A stretch of 64,000 bases of DNA, from contig NC_046673.1 in the NCBI RefSeq assembly GCF_003369915.1, forward strand, positions 22,497,718 to 22,561,717. Reading direction: 5' to 3'. Of the stretch, positions 1-12,143 are shown one piece after another. How positions within the stretch are numbered: the first letter of the stretch is position 1; every line of letters begins with the position of its first letter. The notes under the pieces were generated by a model. The model did no database searches and was not told the DNA's origin. It saw nothing but the letters and a program-made list of their open reading frames with translations. Both the position numbers and the translations under genes were made by a program. The DNA is from Drosophila miranda (taxonomy: Eukaryota > Arthropoda > Insecta > Diptera > Drosophilidae).

Positions 1-2033
1 GTCCACTGTCTTCGCGGATCAGGTCAAAATCGATACCAGCGAGAAGTTCGATTCCATTCTGGGTGTCTACCAGAAGGCGGCCGTGAGCTCCGACAACCTG
101 GAGTGCAGCAAGATCGGCAGGTGAGAGATCGAGGCCAAAAGTCATGGCCAAATCCAATGGGATGGCTCCCATGGCTTAGAATTTGAGTACAATGCTCGTA
201 GTCCCCCGAATCACTAAAGATCGCTGATTCCGTTCAGACTAATGATGCATTATGGCAGATGGGACTTATAGCTTATTGATTCGTTGTCTCCCCTCTCCTC
301 AGCGACATACTATCACGGAACGGCAGTGCTGTGGACGCGGCCATCGCCGGGCTCCTGTGCAACGGCCTGCTCACGCTGCAGAGCATGGGAATCGGCGGCG
401 GTTTCCTGATGAACGTGTACAGTCGGAAGGAGCGGCACGCCACCTCCATCGATGCCCGCGAGGTGGCACCCTACGCGGCCGAGCCGGACATCTTCGACAA
501 GAGTCCCGAGCAGTCCTTCAAGGGACCCTTGAGCATCGCGGTGCCCGGCGAGGTAATGGGCTACCATGAGGCGCACTCCAGGTTTGGCCAGCTCCCGTGG
601 GCGGAGCTTGTGGCACCATCGCTCAAGCTCTGCGAGACCGGCTATCATGTGTCCAAGCACATGGCGAGGGCGCTCAACCAAACATGGTCGAATATCAAGG
701 ATCAGGAGCAGTATCAGTGAGTAAAACTCTTCACTTAAAATGTAGATCTAGCCTCAGAATCGTATTTCTGGCTAATCTAACCTCTTTAACCTCTGATCTT
801 TGAATCTGTTTCGCACTCAGAATTTACTTGAACAAAGAGACAGGCAGGCCGCATGCTGCTGGAACTGTGGTGAAGCCGCCGAAGCAGCTCTGCGAGTCGT
901 ACAAGCTGCTGGCAGACAACGGGCCCCTGGACTTCTACAACGGCACCTTGGCCAAGCTGCTGGTGGAGGATCTGACGGAGTTGGGCAGCATTGTAACCGG
1001 CGACGATCTGCAGTACTACTCCGCGGACGTGGTCCACTCGATAACCATGGAGCTGGGCGAGGACACGCTGTACGTGGTGCCACCTGTCAGCTCGGGCTCG
1101 GTGGTGGCCCATGCGCTTAGTATCCTGCAGGGCTACAACTTTACCAAAGACGATCTGGCGACTGAGGATCTGCGTGCCCGCACCTTCCATCGGTTTGCCG
1201 AGGCCGTCAAGTTTGGCTTCGCCCATCGCTCAGAGCTGGGCGACTTGCACTTCATCGATGTGCGGGAGCTGGTCAGCAAGCTGAATAGTCCGGAGTTCGG
1301 AGCCCAAAACCGCGCCAAGATCAACGACAGTCACGTGCTGGAGGGTCCATCGGCCTACGGAGCTCAGTACGGGAGCAATGGTGACCCCGATGGGACCTCT
1401 CATCTTGTGGTCTTGGCCCCCAACGGGGATGCCGTCTCGGTGACCAGCTCCGTCAATTTTTAGTGAGTCCGCATCGGTTTCAGGTTCCCTATTCGGTTCG
1501 TATTTTAATTGCTGATCGTTCTCCTTCGCAGCTTTGGCTCGGGCCTGATTGGACCGCGGACTGGCATCGTTCTGAACAACGGCATGAACGACTTCGCCGT
1601 GGAGAACAATTTTTATGGGCTGCCCGCCTCGCAGGCAAACACCATAGCACCCCACAAGCGGCCGATGTCCTCGCAGTCCCCAGTCCTGTTGGCCGACAAG
1701 GCAGGCGAGATTCGTCTGGCTCTCGGAGCGGCCGGCGGCGCTCGGATCATTCCCGCTGTGGTCGAGGTGTTGGCTCGCGTCTTGTGGTTCGATCAGGATC
1801 TGAAGACGGCGATAGATGCCCCGCGCCTGTACCACCAGCTCATGCCCGATGTCCTGGAGTACGAGCAGGGCGGCTTCTCCGACCCGCTGCTGCAGCTCCT
1901 GGCCAAGCGGGGACACGTCCTCAAGTCGGTCAACAATGCCCTAACATCGGTTGTCACGGCCATAGCGAGGAATGCAACGGCGGTCTATGCGAATGCCGAC
2001 CATCGCAAGCGTGGCGGTGTTGCCGGCTTCTAG
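1..2033 (+). CDS. gamma-glutamyl transpeptidase, 5'-truncated by window edge
   Basis: This gene encodes a gamma-glutamyl transpeptidase (Ntn-hydrolase, T03 family), normally a membrane-anchored ectoenzyme that cleaves extracellular glutathione. Visible exons are <1-120, 303-716, 821-1462 and 1532-2033, with GT-AG introns and one continuous frame. Early family motifs are present: SAVDAAIAGLLCNGL and SMGIGGGF. The catalytic threonine is the T of PDGTSHLVV, whose codon is 1395-1397. It is followed by TSSVNFYFGSGLIGPRTG, the conserved substrate loop, whose Tyr codon is split between the last two exons. The stop codon is 2031-2033. The signal anchor and N-terminal exon(s) lie outside the window. 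Flies have several GGT paralogues and I cannot say which this is. Nothing looks broken. Confidence 0.95.
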
Positions 2034-2345
2034 AGGTCAACCCACCCAGGCCTCCGCCTCCGCCTCCGCCTCCGTCTCCGCCCCCTCCCCACCCACTCGC
2101 ACACAGCCGCACACATTCACACACCGCATTGAGATTAGATGAGCAAGAGCAGGAGCAGGAGAAATTGAAGTGGATGGATGGGGCTCAGTATCAGGATCAG
2201 GATCAGAGTCAAGATCAGCCGCAGCATCAAGTGAAAGTATTTAAGCTAGCTATGTCTTTTTTTACATACTATGTATATCGTACGTTATATAAATTTATAT
2301 GCTACTACCTAACTACTACCTTATACAATAAACAATAAACAAAAA
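2034..2345 (+). promoter_or_regulatory. GGT 3' UTR with tandem poly(A) signals
   Basis: After the stop codon there is a CCTCCG-type triplet run (about 2050-2090). Two AATAAA hexamers follow at 2327-2332 and 2334-2339, in A-rich DNA. This is a plausible cleavage region for the GGT transcript. Confidence 0.7.
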
Positions 2346-2721
2346 CAAAAACCACAAAAAATACAAAACTTGTCGTCTTTCAATGAATGTGCATGCAAAA
2401 TAACCCATGGAATCACTCATGAAAGCGTCACGGCTAGGGGTGACTTTTTTCCAAAACAACTTTCGTATAACTAGAACTATGCGGGAACTAGATCGGAAGA
2501 AAACCACAGATCGGAGCTGGTTCAAGGGGTCACTTTTGCTGAATCGATAAGACGGAGGGAGAGGTTTAACGAGTTTGAATAGAAATAAAGTCTTAAAAAC
2601 GATAAAACATACGAGGACTTTCTCCGCCAATAGAAAAAATATTCCTTCACTTTTCCAATCTTTTCCACTTTCTGGCAAACCTTGACCTCGAGAATTCTTG
2701 TTTTTTTTGCAGTCAAAATTT

Positions 2722-2930
2722 GTATACCTGATACTCAAAATGAGTATAGGGGTAGATTAGATTTGTGGTAGAACTGAATGTGTGTAACACCCAGAAGAAA
2801 GAGTTTCAGACCCCATAAAGTGTATATATTCTTGATCAGTATGAAGAGCCTAGTCGGTAGGGCCACGTCTGTCCGTCCGTCCCGATAAGCGCCTAGATCT
2901 CAGAGACTAGAAGACTACTGCGATATCACA
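2722..2930 (+). repeat. DINE-1/INE-1-like (Helitron-related) repeat copy
   Basis: The segment starts TATACC, followed by a short TACTC...GAGTA palindrome and GGGGTA. About 100 bases later it carries TATATATTCTTGATCAGTA and then TCTGTCCGTCCGTC and GATCTCAGAGACTA. This order of landmarks is that of the abundant Drosophila INE-1/DINE-1 element as I remember it. The remaining DNA from about 2930 to 3255 has no recognisable gene. It ends just before the first exon of the polycystin-like gene. Confidence 0.7.
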
Positions 2931-3255
2931 CTGTTACAAATGTATTTCGAAGAATGAGCCCTCACGATGATCATGATCCTGGGAGAATTGGGAGTCAAGT
3001 CAAAAACTTTAGAGTTTTCTTTGGCACCCCCCGTATACTAAATGTTCGAAAAGCTACTCCTTTTGCAAGATATAGTGATGCCACACTTGGTACCAATCGA
3101 TTGAGTGTGTGTCCCGAGCTAATACCACCTTACCGATGTTTTCTGATCGACCCCTTTTCGGGCACACAAAGCAGCTAATGCCTTAAAAGTTAATCAAGTA
3201 TTTGGAAAGACATTTGTTTGTTCCTGAAACAAACAATGATTGCTGGCTCTCAAAT

Positions 3256-6200
3256 ATGTTGATGCAACAATTGATTTTTCTTATAAGCTGTTTGTGCACT
3301 GTAGTAGTCGCGAATTCGACGAATGAGTTCAATGTTCATGTGTTTATTAACCGGTACAATGCCTACGGAAGAGCAAATATAATCACGACCCTGGACTCCT
3401 TGCCAGAGGCGTGGTTCACGACTAGGGTCACCATGAAAGTAAGGATTTTGGTTGACTTCTTCCAGACAAACGTGAGCGAGCACCAGGGGGCTTTCGCCTG
3501 GTATCGCACAGCAAACCTGCGGGAGACACTCGACTTCTATGATGTGAAGATAGAAAAGGATCTGCCCTACGTGAAGGGTCACTTTCATGTGTCGAGAGTC
3601 AACTTCTTTCAAAGCGGGCACTTCCTTATCAATGCGATCATCACAACCGAGGGCCTGTACGACAATGCGGTGACAGCAAAGACCTATACGATTGTCAAGC
3701 TAATGCAGGGCAATGCATGCGAGCCTAAATTCGACATTCCAAGCTGCTTCGACTCAAATCGGCCCCAATATTACGAGACATCCAAGGAAATTGTCCTGCG
3801 AGCCAACTTCTCCCGGTTCTGCCCAATGGATACCTTCATCCAATATCACTGGACCCTCCACGACAGTACCGATGCGAGTAAGTTCCTTCTTCGGGATCAC
3901 GTTATTGTGGATACATTGTTTGTACTCACAGAACTACTGGAGTTCCTGGGGGCCACCCTGAGGCCGGAGATAAAACTGTCGCGGCATCGTCTGAGCGTGC
4001 GCCAACAATCGCATCTGAGCCGCATAGTTCTGGTGCGGCTGAACGCCAAAATTGTGGGACGCCGCATACCACTTGTGGCTCGGGTAATTATTCTGTTATT
4101 GTGGCTGTCCTGTTGAACATCTAGTGCATTTAGTGCTATCTTTCCTTGGCGTCACAACGACTCTTTCCTGTTATTCGAGGCGGAAATTACCGGAGGGTTT
4201 TCCGCGGTAAGACCATCTCAATCAGCGGCAGCCTCAGCAAGGATCTTTCGCTTGCCCGGGAAGGACCCCAACACCTCGAATACAAGTGGTCGTGTACCGC
4301 CAAAATGAAGCAGCATAAGAACGTCTGTAAGAAAGATATGGGCACAAGTAAGACTTCACGGTACGGTCCAAGAACGCTCTGCTCCTATATTGTATACAAC
4401 TTTGTTCCGCAGGAGATCGCATTATTATTCCACCGTACAGCCAACCGAATAACCAGACCCTCCACGTAGTACTGCTGATACGTTCCGCCTTCGATCCCAT
4501 CCGCACCGCCAGTTCGAGGCAGAAACTGGACTTTGCCCTCTCCCCTCATCTGATAAACCTGGAGGTTGCCTGCGTTCGGAACTGCGAGGAGAACAAGTAC
4601 TATCCGGGAAAACCCATCCACCTGAGGGGCAAGTGCGAGGGCGTTGGCAACAAGAACATTACCAAATGGGAGTGGCTAGTGGATGGTCTGCCAGTAGAGG
4701 GACATGCAAACCGACTTATTTATACGGAAAAGGACTTGAAGAAACAGAACGTTAGCATACATCTCAATGTGGAAGCAGCCCATCTATACAACCCGAGCTA
4801 CAACTATTATGGAGAGGACTGGATATTTTTGGAGAAAAACATTGGCCCCACCGACACCAAGTGCACGATAGTCCCGAGAGATGGCTATGCATTTGAGACA
4901 CTATTCATGATCCAGTGCCAGAGAAGTCAAGCTCGCTTCATGCCCCTTCGGTATTGTGTGGAAGTCGGCCGCGTTCTCATTATCGACTGGCAGTCGAATC
5001 GGGAGATGGTCGTTCGACTCATTCCAACGAGTAAGGTTTTCGTAAAGGTATGTACTGTAATCTGTTTCCATTGCATACCCCGCGGGGCATCAGAGCCAAG
5101 CCATGATGACCTTAAACAAGGTCGTCCGCTCCCGCAACGCGCTCTCTTTTCGGGTCCTATTTGGCGCAGTAGAACAGCAAACTTCTCTCTCTCTCTCTCT
5201 CTCTCAGCAAACATGTCGTCAAAATAATGCAGAGTGTAATATAAGCCCCGAAAGAGAGTAGGTGGACCTCCTTGTATAATTTCTCTCGCTTCTTCTGGTC
5301 CTCTCTCCCTACGCACTCTCTCACTCCCACCTACAAAGTAATTTTAACTTGATTATGAGGAAAATTCGTTATCCCCCATTCCACAGATATGCGATAAGCT
5401 TGATGTTTGTGAAAATGTTGAGCTTAAAGTCTGGGTCCAGACAATACCCATTCCAGAAAAGGAGTCCGAGGTCATAGCTGACCATCTGGCTCGAGTGCGT
5501 CACTGGCTGGAGTATGCAGACTGGCAGAAGGCCTATCCTATGTTGAGTCTAATATCCAAAGTGATCAAAACCAAGGAAATGCTGGTTGTTTTCACGGATA
5601 CACTCGCCGCACATGTGCCGCAGTCAACCGTAGAACTCACGCAGCTGGTGCGACTCACAAAGAACGTGGTGGTCACCATTCAGCCACTCGATGACATGAA
5701 GGCTCTTATATTGGCCAGAATGTTCCACAGAATCACCTCAACGTACAAGCTAATAGTCGAGAGCAACGATCTCACTCTGCTGGACGAATACTACGAGCAG
5801 ATGACGAGCGATATGTGCGACATGCTGGACATCATAAACGCCGAGTGGGAGTACATTCCCAAGGCGCACTGCCTCACGGAGTCGGAGTCGTGCATAAACA
5901 TCAATAACTTTGGAAAAAGACTGGAACAACTGTCGTCCCTACGACCGCTCCTTGAACATGTGGACAACTGGATGTACGCGTATTGGAAGCTGAGCAACTG
6001 CCTCATTTATATGGGGATGGAAACGGCCCGTCGTCTCCACCCCCATGAGGGCCCGAGACTAATTAAAAAGGATAGTTTCACCATCCACATGGAGAGCTTT
6101 GATCTGGACTACCAGCGCAGTCTCCAATTCGAGTCCGCCGACTCGATGCACACGCTCTCGTTTTCGTGGACTCTTCTTCGGGAACTGCGTCGGCGACTGC

Positions 6201-7852
6201 GACACAACGAAGTTCTGATTTCTGTGCGCAGTCATAAGATCAGCCAGTACTGGTGGTACCCGAAGAAGCGATCGCGAACCCAGGAACTAGTCGTAAATGC
6301 CTTTACAACCAGTTCAATGTTCCTACCGTCCGCACCGCTCTTGGAACCGCTCAAGTTCTTCGCGCGGCTACAGAGTACCCCGAAGATCGACATCGCCGAA
6401 CGGGACAGGCGAACTGCCCTCTTTGGCGGACCCGAGGAGGAGGCCTATGCCGTTATTCACGATAATGTTTACACCCCGTTCGAGGTTCGAATGTACCGCA
6501 CCGAAATCTATGCCAAGTCAGTGCTGAAGGTGACATTTATCCGAGCTCAGATAGACTACGACGTGCTGATCCGTATGACGAACGTACCCAAGTTGGAGGA
6601 CATGGACGTTGCCGGCGCCACGTGTCGAGTGAAGTACGGCATTGAGCAGAGAACCAATTTTCTACTGAGAAATCGCTGCGATGAAGCGCGCTCGGCGTTT
6701 ATTTATCTCCGTGCAGCCAATCCATCTGAGTCGTGGGATAACTATGATCAGAACGGAGCCTACTTCTCGTTCGCCACCGAGATCCACATCTGCCGAGCCT
6801 GGAACTCCTCGGGCACCGAGCATAGCTGGCAGAAAATATCCTGCATGCCCGAAATGATCAAAAGCACCAACTCGGGTGTGCACTGCAGCTGCAATGTCAT
6901 TGGCGACTTTGATGTGGATGCCATGCCCATAATCACCGTGCCCGTGAACATCAAATGCCACCTGGATCGGCCATCGGCGAGACGGCACTACGATATGCTT
7001 ATCGTGTACGTGCTCATAACCGTGCTGACTGTAATATACATAATTCATCACATGAAGAAAATACGTCATTGGGACAGGCAGCTGTGTGTTGCAGACTACT
7101 ATACGAGAGCGCTGTACTACCGTGGCGACATCGTCCTCCGGCTCACCTTCGGTGGACGACTCAATGCCGGCTCGTCGGGCAATATCATAGTTTCATTGAA
7201 GTCATCCCAGGGGACTGTGCAAATGATCGTCTACCAAGACCCAATCTGCAAATCATTCCTGCGAAACAGCACAGTATCGTTCCGTATTCAGCGTGAGCTC
7301 GTCCAGGTGCCCGCTGAGATCGCGATCGGCCATGACGACTCTGGGATATACCCGCACTTCTTTTGTCGGACCGTTGTCCTTACCGATATGCACACCGGTC
7401 AGACACAGACCTTCCTCATTCATAAATGGCTGAGGGGTGCCCCGAACACCTCCAGATACATATCAGCTCCGGTATTTTACTTCGCGAAAACCACCGAAAA
7501 AGAGGTATACCCTTGGCGCGCACGTTTCGCCCATATACTGGAAATTTCCATGGGAGGCTGGTATCTGTTTCAACCAATCATCGGTCCCTGGCGCATCGGA
7601 ACGCACTGTTCTTCGTTCTGTCGCTGGGAGCGCAGTTGCATTTTTATAGTCAAGATATTTGTCACGATTTGCATTGTTGTTCAGTACTTTGGGCCATCCT
7701 ATGTGGCCCTGTCCTGCGACCCGAGTCCGAAGAAATACCACGACTTGTCTTCAGTATTCTGGGTAGCCTTGATATGTTTTATAACCACTGCTCTCGTACA
7801 AGCAGCTATGGAAAAGACTATCCTATTAATTGGATACTATGATCATATTTAG
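3256..7852 (+). CDS. polycystin-1/PKDREJ-like protein (REJ, degenerate GPS, PLAT), short C-terminus
   Basis: Exons are 3256-3877, 3932-4083, 4134-4347, 4413-5047 and 5387-7852, giving 1362 aa. The ATG at 3256 is chosen because it opens a signal peptide (residues 1-20) and upstream ATGs are out of frame. The ectodomain contains the REJ signature IRGGNYRRVF...LEYKWSC and paired cysteines. Near residue 1040 is a Cys-x-Cys GPS-like site (HCSCNVIGDF) lacking the usual His-Leu/Thr cleavage triplet. A membrane helix at about 1078-1095 leads into a PLAT domain (about 1119-1225), followed by two more helices (about 1290-1309 and 1332-1349) and the stop. Full polycystin-1 proteins have 11 helices, so the last eight are absent. 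The protein is probably a cell-surface protein. I infer it is not a channel. The intron at 5048-5386 holds a dispersed repeat. Confidence 0.85.
5100..5235 (+). repeat. dispersed intronic repeat, copy 1
   Basis: Within the last intron of the polycystin-like gene, about 50 bases (about 5135-5192, GCGCTCTCTTTTCGGGT onward to AACAGCAAACTTCTCTC) closely match bases about 38118-38172 in a Chpf intron. A (TC)n run follows. This is a short non-coding element of unknown family. Confidence 0.5.
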
Positions 7853-8510
7853 CAGAAAGTATGTGTGTTTTTCACCCCTATAAAAATGTATTGCATTATA
7901 TTTTGGAAATAAGGTTTCCATTGCCAATGATCAACTTTACTTTACTAATTACTGAAAATAGGTGCCGCTGGAAATAAGTCGATACCTACTTGGACCGTCT
8001 TTGCACCAACATTAATGGGCCAGTAAGGTTCCCTGAACTACCTCTACATTTGTCGGTTAGTAAATTTGTAATCATATGAATCCTGTAACTTATACAATAT
8101 ATAGTATTCCTGAGCTCCGTCTCGCAAATATTCGAGTTCTCTGTCTTTCTCTTTTCTCTTTCTTTTCTCTCACTCCACCAGGGGACGAAAAATAGATGGA
8201 AATAGATTTTCTTCATGTCCGAACTGATCGAAATTCGGCAATCTTGTACATATAATCGGGGGATGACACAGATCGACATTCCCGTCGAATTCCAGGTTTT
8301 TATTATGGCTTCCTTCTGGCTGTTACCCAAGTAATCCTTGAGCAGTATTGGAAATAGAATAGACTCTAATAGACTATCAGGATACACAAACATTGCTGTG
8401 AAAAAACTGTTACAGATATTAAAAAATTATCAATAAATCATTTGTTTCCTAATCCCATATACGTACAATACGACATAAACTTTTACAACAAAAGCTTGTT
8501 CGTTTGAAAC
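7853..8510. other. intergenic, possible kinesin-like coding remnant on the minus strand
   Basis: This is a mostly featureless A/T-rich spacer between the polycystin-like gene and the ATPase. A minus-strand open frame (8393-7986, 135 codons) starts with a stretch reading ILLKDYLGNSQKEAIIK, reminiscent of the late motor-domain motif LLxDSLGGNSKTxxI of kinesins. The rest is low-complexity. It may be a gene fragment or chance. Confidence 0.25.
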
Positions 8511-11500
8511 ATGGCTTCAAACGAGAAAAAGAAATTCATAAAATTAAAAGAAACCAAGAAGGATATTCAATCGTATAAGAAAGATGTCGAAACCGATCTC
8601 CATAAAATTCCGCTGGAGGAACTCTTGGCGCGGATGAACACTGATCCGGTCAAGGTAGGCCGAGCAGCCAGAGGGCTCGTATTGACTGCTAATTTTCCAA
8701 AAACCTTCCTTGTGCCTTCCAATCTGCACAGGGTCTATCTAAGTCGGATGCAGCAATGCGACTGGAACAAGATGGCCCCAATATGCTGACACCAGCCGCA
8801 GCCACGTCCCAGCTTGTAATATTCCTTAGGAATATGTTTGGCGGATTTGCCATGTTGCTGTGGGCTGGATCTTTCCTGTGCTTCGTTGGGTACATTATAC
8901 AATCTCAAACCCAACCCGATGCACCTGATGACAACATGTTTCTTGGCTTGGCCTTGGCCATATTGGTGATCATCACTGGCTTATTCTCCTACTTCCAGGT
9001 AAATTTTATTGTTCACTCGCGAGGAGTCATTGCTAAGTATGCCCCCGCATGACACAATTTACCAATGAAACCAGAACTTGGTTCCAGAGATGGCTCGTTA
9101 CGAGTATAACCTGATTTCAGTATTAATACTTTTTTGTTGAGGCCTTTTCTGTGAGTTTAGTGGTGTACCACGTGGAAACAGCTCTCAGATATCTCGTGGA
9201 AGAACACCTAACTTTCTTTGTGGTCCTCTTGGGAATAGGACTACACTTATACGGACTATAGAAGCGGGTGTTCGGCGATGAAAAGTACACTGCACATCTA
9301 TTAATTGAATGATTTCCTTATGTTCAGGTTCATAAATCATCGGCCATTATGGATTCGTTCAAGAATATGGTTCCGCAATATGCCACAGTTATTCGAGATG
9401 GCGAAATAAACACCATACCCGCAGATGAGCTCGTCAAGGGCGACATCGTGGAGGTGAAGTTCGGCGATCGAGTTCCGGCCGACATTCGAATCCTAGAGTC
9501 CCATGGCCTAAAGGTGGACAACTCATCGTTGACGGGGGAGTCGGAACCACAGGTTAGATCGCCCGAGTTCACACATGAGAATCCGCTGGAAACAAAAAAT
9601 CTAGCCTTCTTCTCGACCAACGTCCTCGAAGGCACTTGCCGGGGAGTTGTCATCAGCTGCGGCGACAACACCGTGATGGGTAGAATTGCCAACTTGGCGG
9701 CCGGCTTGGACGAAGTACAGTCGCCCATATCCCGGGAAATAGAGCATTTTATTCGATTTATTACAATTCTGGCGTGTCTGTTGGGCTTCACGTTCTTTGT
9801 AATAGCATTAGTTCTTGGATACACGTTCATAGACGCCGTTGTGTTCCTCATCGGCATCATAGTGGCCAATGTGCCGGAGGGTCTGCTCGTAACAGTTACT
9901 GTCTGCCTGACGCTGACGGCCAAGCGCATGGCGTCTAAGAATTGCCTCGTGAAGAACTTGGAAGCCGTCGAAACATTGGGCTCTACGTCGACCATCTGCT
10001 CCGATAAGACGGGCACTCTGACGCAGAATCGAATGACAGTGGCACACATGTGGTATGATCAGGCCATAGTGGAATGCGATACCACGGAGAACTTCAGAGG
10101 GTCAAAGTTCGATAAGAGCGATGCCTCCTTCAACGCGCTCTTGCTCTGCTCAGCCCTCTGCAACTCGGCGGATTTCAAAGGAGGCCAAGAGGATTTACCG
10201 ATTATCAAGAAAGATGTAAGTGGGAACGCTTCGGAGGCGGCACTGCTCAAATTTGCGGAGACTGTCTATGGCGGCGTGGGACCAGTTCGACGAAAACACC
10301 TCAAGATGACCGAGATACCCTTCAATTCCACGGAAAAATATCAAGTTTCTGTGCACGAGTTCGATTCGGAAGATGCTCACTATATTGTAGAGATGAAAGG
10401 TGCCCCAGAAAGAATATTGGACCGCTGTGAAACGATAATGATTCAGGGAGAAACCGTCAAACTGACGCAGCAGCTGAAGGATGAGTTCGAGGAGGCCTAC
10501 ATGGAGATGGGCGGAATGGGGGAGCGAGTGTTGGGATTCGCCGACCTCATGCTCACGAAGAACGAGTATCCGCTGTCCTACGAGTTCCGTACGGAGCCAC
10601 CAAACTTTCCGCTCACGCAGCTGCGCTTTGTGGGCCTAATATCCATGATAGATCCCCCGAGGGCGGCCGTTCCAGACGCAGTATCGAAGTGTCGATCGGC
10701 GGGAGTGCGAGTAATCATGGTAACCGGGGATCATCCCATCACAGCCAAGGCCATAGCCAAGAGCGTGGGCATCATAACAAAGCCCACGGCGGAGGACATT
10801 GCCAAGGCGCGTGGCGTTGATATCCACGAGGTGGATCCCCGCTCAGCCACTTCCATCGTGGTACACGGCGGAGAGCTCCGCGAAATGAAGGCAGAAGACC
10901 TGGACGCCGTCATTTACTACCACACTGAAATCGTATTTGCCCGTACTTCGCCGCAACAGAAGCTCATCATAGTCGAGGCCTGTCAGAGGCGTGGCGAAAT
11001 TGTTGCCGTCACGGGCGACGGCGTCAACGACTCGCCGGCCTTGAAGCGGGCCGACATTGGCGTGGCCATGGGCATTGCCGGATCGGATGTTTCCAAGCAG
11101 GCTGCGGACATGATTCTGCTGGACGACAACTTTGCCTCCATAGTTGTGGGCATTGAGGAGGGCCGCCTCATATTCGACAATCTCAAAAAGTCAATTGCGT
11201 ACACTCTGACCTCGAATCTGCCCGAGATAGTGCCCTTCTTGCTGTTTGTGACAATTGACATTCCATTGGCCCTGGGGACCATCGCCATTCTTTGCATTGA
11301 CATCGGAACCGATATGCTGCCGGCCATATCCCTTGCTTATGAGAAAGCCGAATCCGACATCATGTCCCGCATGCCGAGGGATCCATTCGAAGACCGCCTG
11401 GTAAACAAAAAGTATGCTTAGATGTGTTTCAATCGGAGTTCCCCCTAACTGCAATCCACTTCAATGTTACAGGTTGATTTTGATGGCCTATTTGCAGATC

Positions 11501-12126
11501 GGAATCATACAAACCGTCGCTTGTTTCTTCACATTCTTTGCCATAATGGCCGAACATGGATTTCCGCCCATGTCCCTCGTGGGAATTCGGGAAAAATGGG
11601 ACGCCAAGGATGTCGAGGACCTGAAAGACGACTATGGCCAAGAATGGGTACGATGATCGATGGCCTAAGGTTTAAATGGACTTAAGGTTTAATCCACTTC
11701 ATTGTTTCACTGCAGACCTACGAGGAACGCAAGGAGCTCCAGTATACGGCCTGCACGGGGTATTTTGTCTCAATTGTTGTCACCCAGTGGGCCGATCTAA
11801 TAATCTGCAAAACGCGCCGAAACTCCATAGTACATCAGGGCATGAGCAATCATGTTCTCAATTTCGCATTGGTTCTGGAAACAGTTATCGCAGGTGCGCT
11901 CTGCTACCTGCCAGGCATGAAAAAAGCTCTAAGAATGTACCCCGTCAAGTAAGAAAACGTAGACTTAACCAGCTTGAACCACTTTGTAGACACTCCTACT
12001 TCCAGATTTATATGGTGGACCTATGCCTTTCCGTTTGGAGTGCTCGTTATTCTATTTGACGAGGGTCGCCGCTATCTCATTCGCCGAGAACCCGGCGGCT
12101 GGGTGGAGCAGGAGACATATTACTAG
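8511..12126 (+). CDS. Na+/K+-exchanging ATPase alpha subunit, paralogue
   Basis: Six exons (8511-8654, 8732-8998, 9328-11411, 11473-11647, 11716-11948, 12006-12126) splice to exactly 3024 nt, or 1007 aa, the normal size for this P2C-type pump. Landmarks in order: FGGFAMLLW (TM1), TGES (actuator loop), VANVPEGLL (TM4 ion site), [10 protein letters not shown] with the phosphorylated Asp at residue 363 (codon 10003-10005), [24 protein letters not shown] hinge, and the C-terminal ETYY. The two TM1-TM2 loop residues known to govern ouabain sensitivity are the ancestral Gln (105) and Asn (116). It differs from the ubiquitous Drosophila Atpalpha at many places (for example [12 protein letters not shown] in TM3), so I call it a paralogue. 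The frame is intact throughout, which implies selection. It would work with a beta subunit in the plasma membrane. Confidence 0.95.
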
Positions 12127-12137
12127 CCACTGACATA

Positions 12138-12143
12138 AATAAA
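12138..12143 (+). promoter_or_regulatory. poly(A) signal of the ATPase paralogue
   Basis: AATAAA lies 12 bases after the TAG stop, implying a very short 3' UTR. Confidence 0.6.

Noticed and set aside
1463-2338. Plus-strand ORF of 291 codons over the last GGT exon
   Set aside because: It is out of frame with the GGT residues spliced from the upstream exon. The in-frame version restores NFYFGSG and continues to the stop at 2033.
4134-4230. Apparent frameshift in the polycystin-like gene (a second frame reads FPWRHNDSFLLFEAEI)
   Set aside because: With the acceptor at 4133 the other frame gives the true REJ motif IRGGNYRRVF and keeps the phase across all exons, so no frameshift is needed.
9330-10049. 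Minus-strand ORF of 239 codons within the ATPase
   Set aside because: It is antisense to the highly conserved catalytic exon and has no independent evidence.
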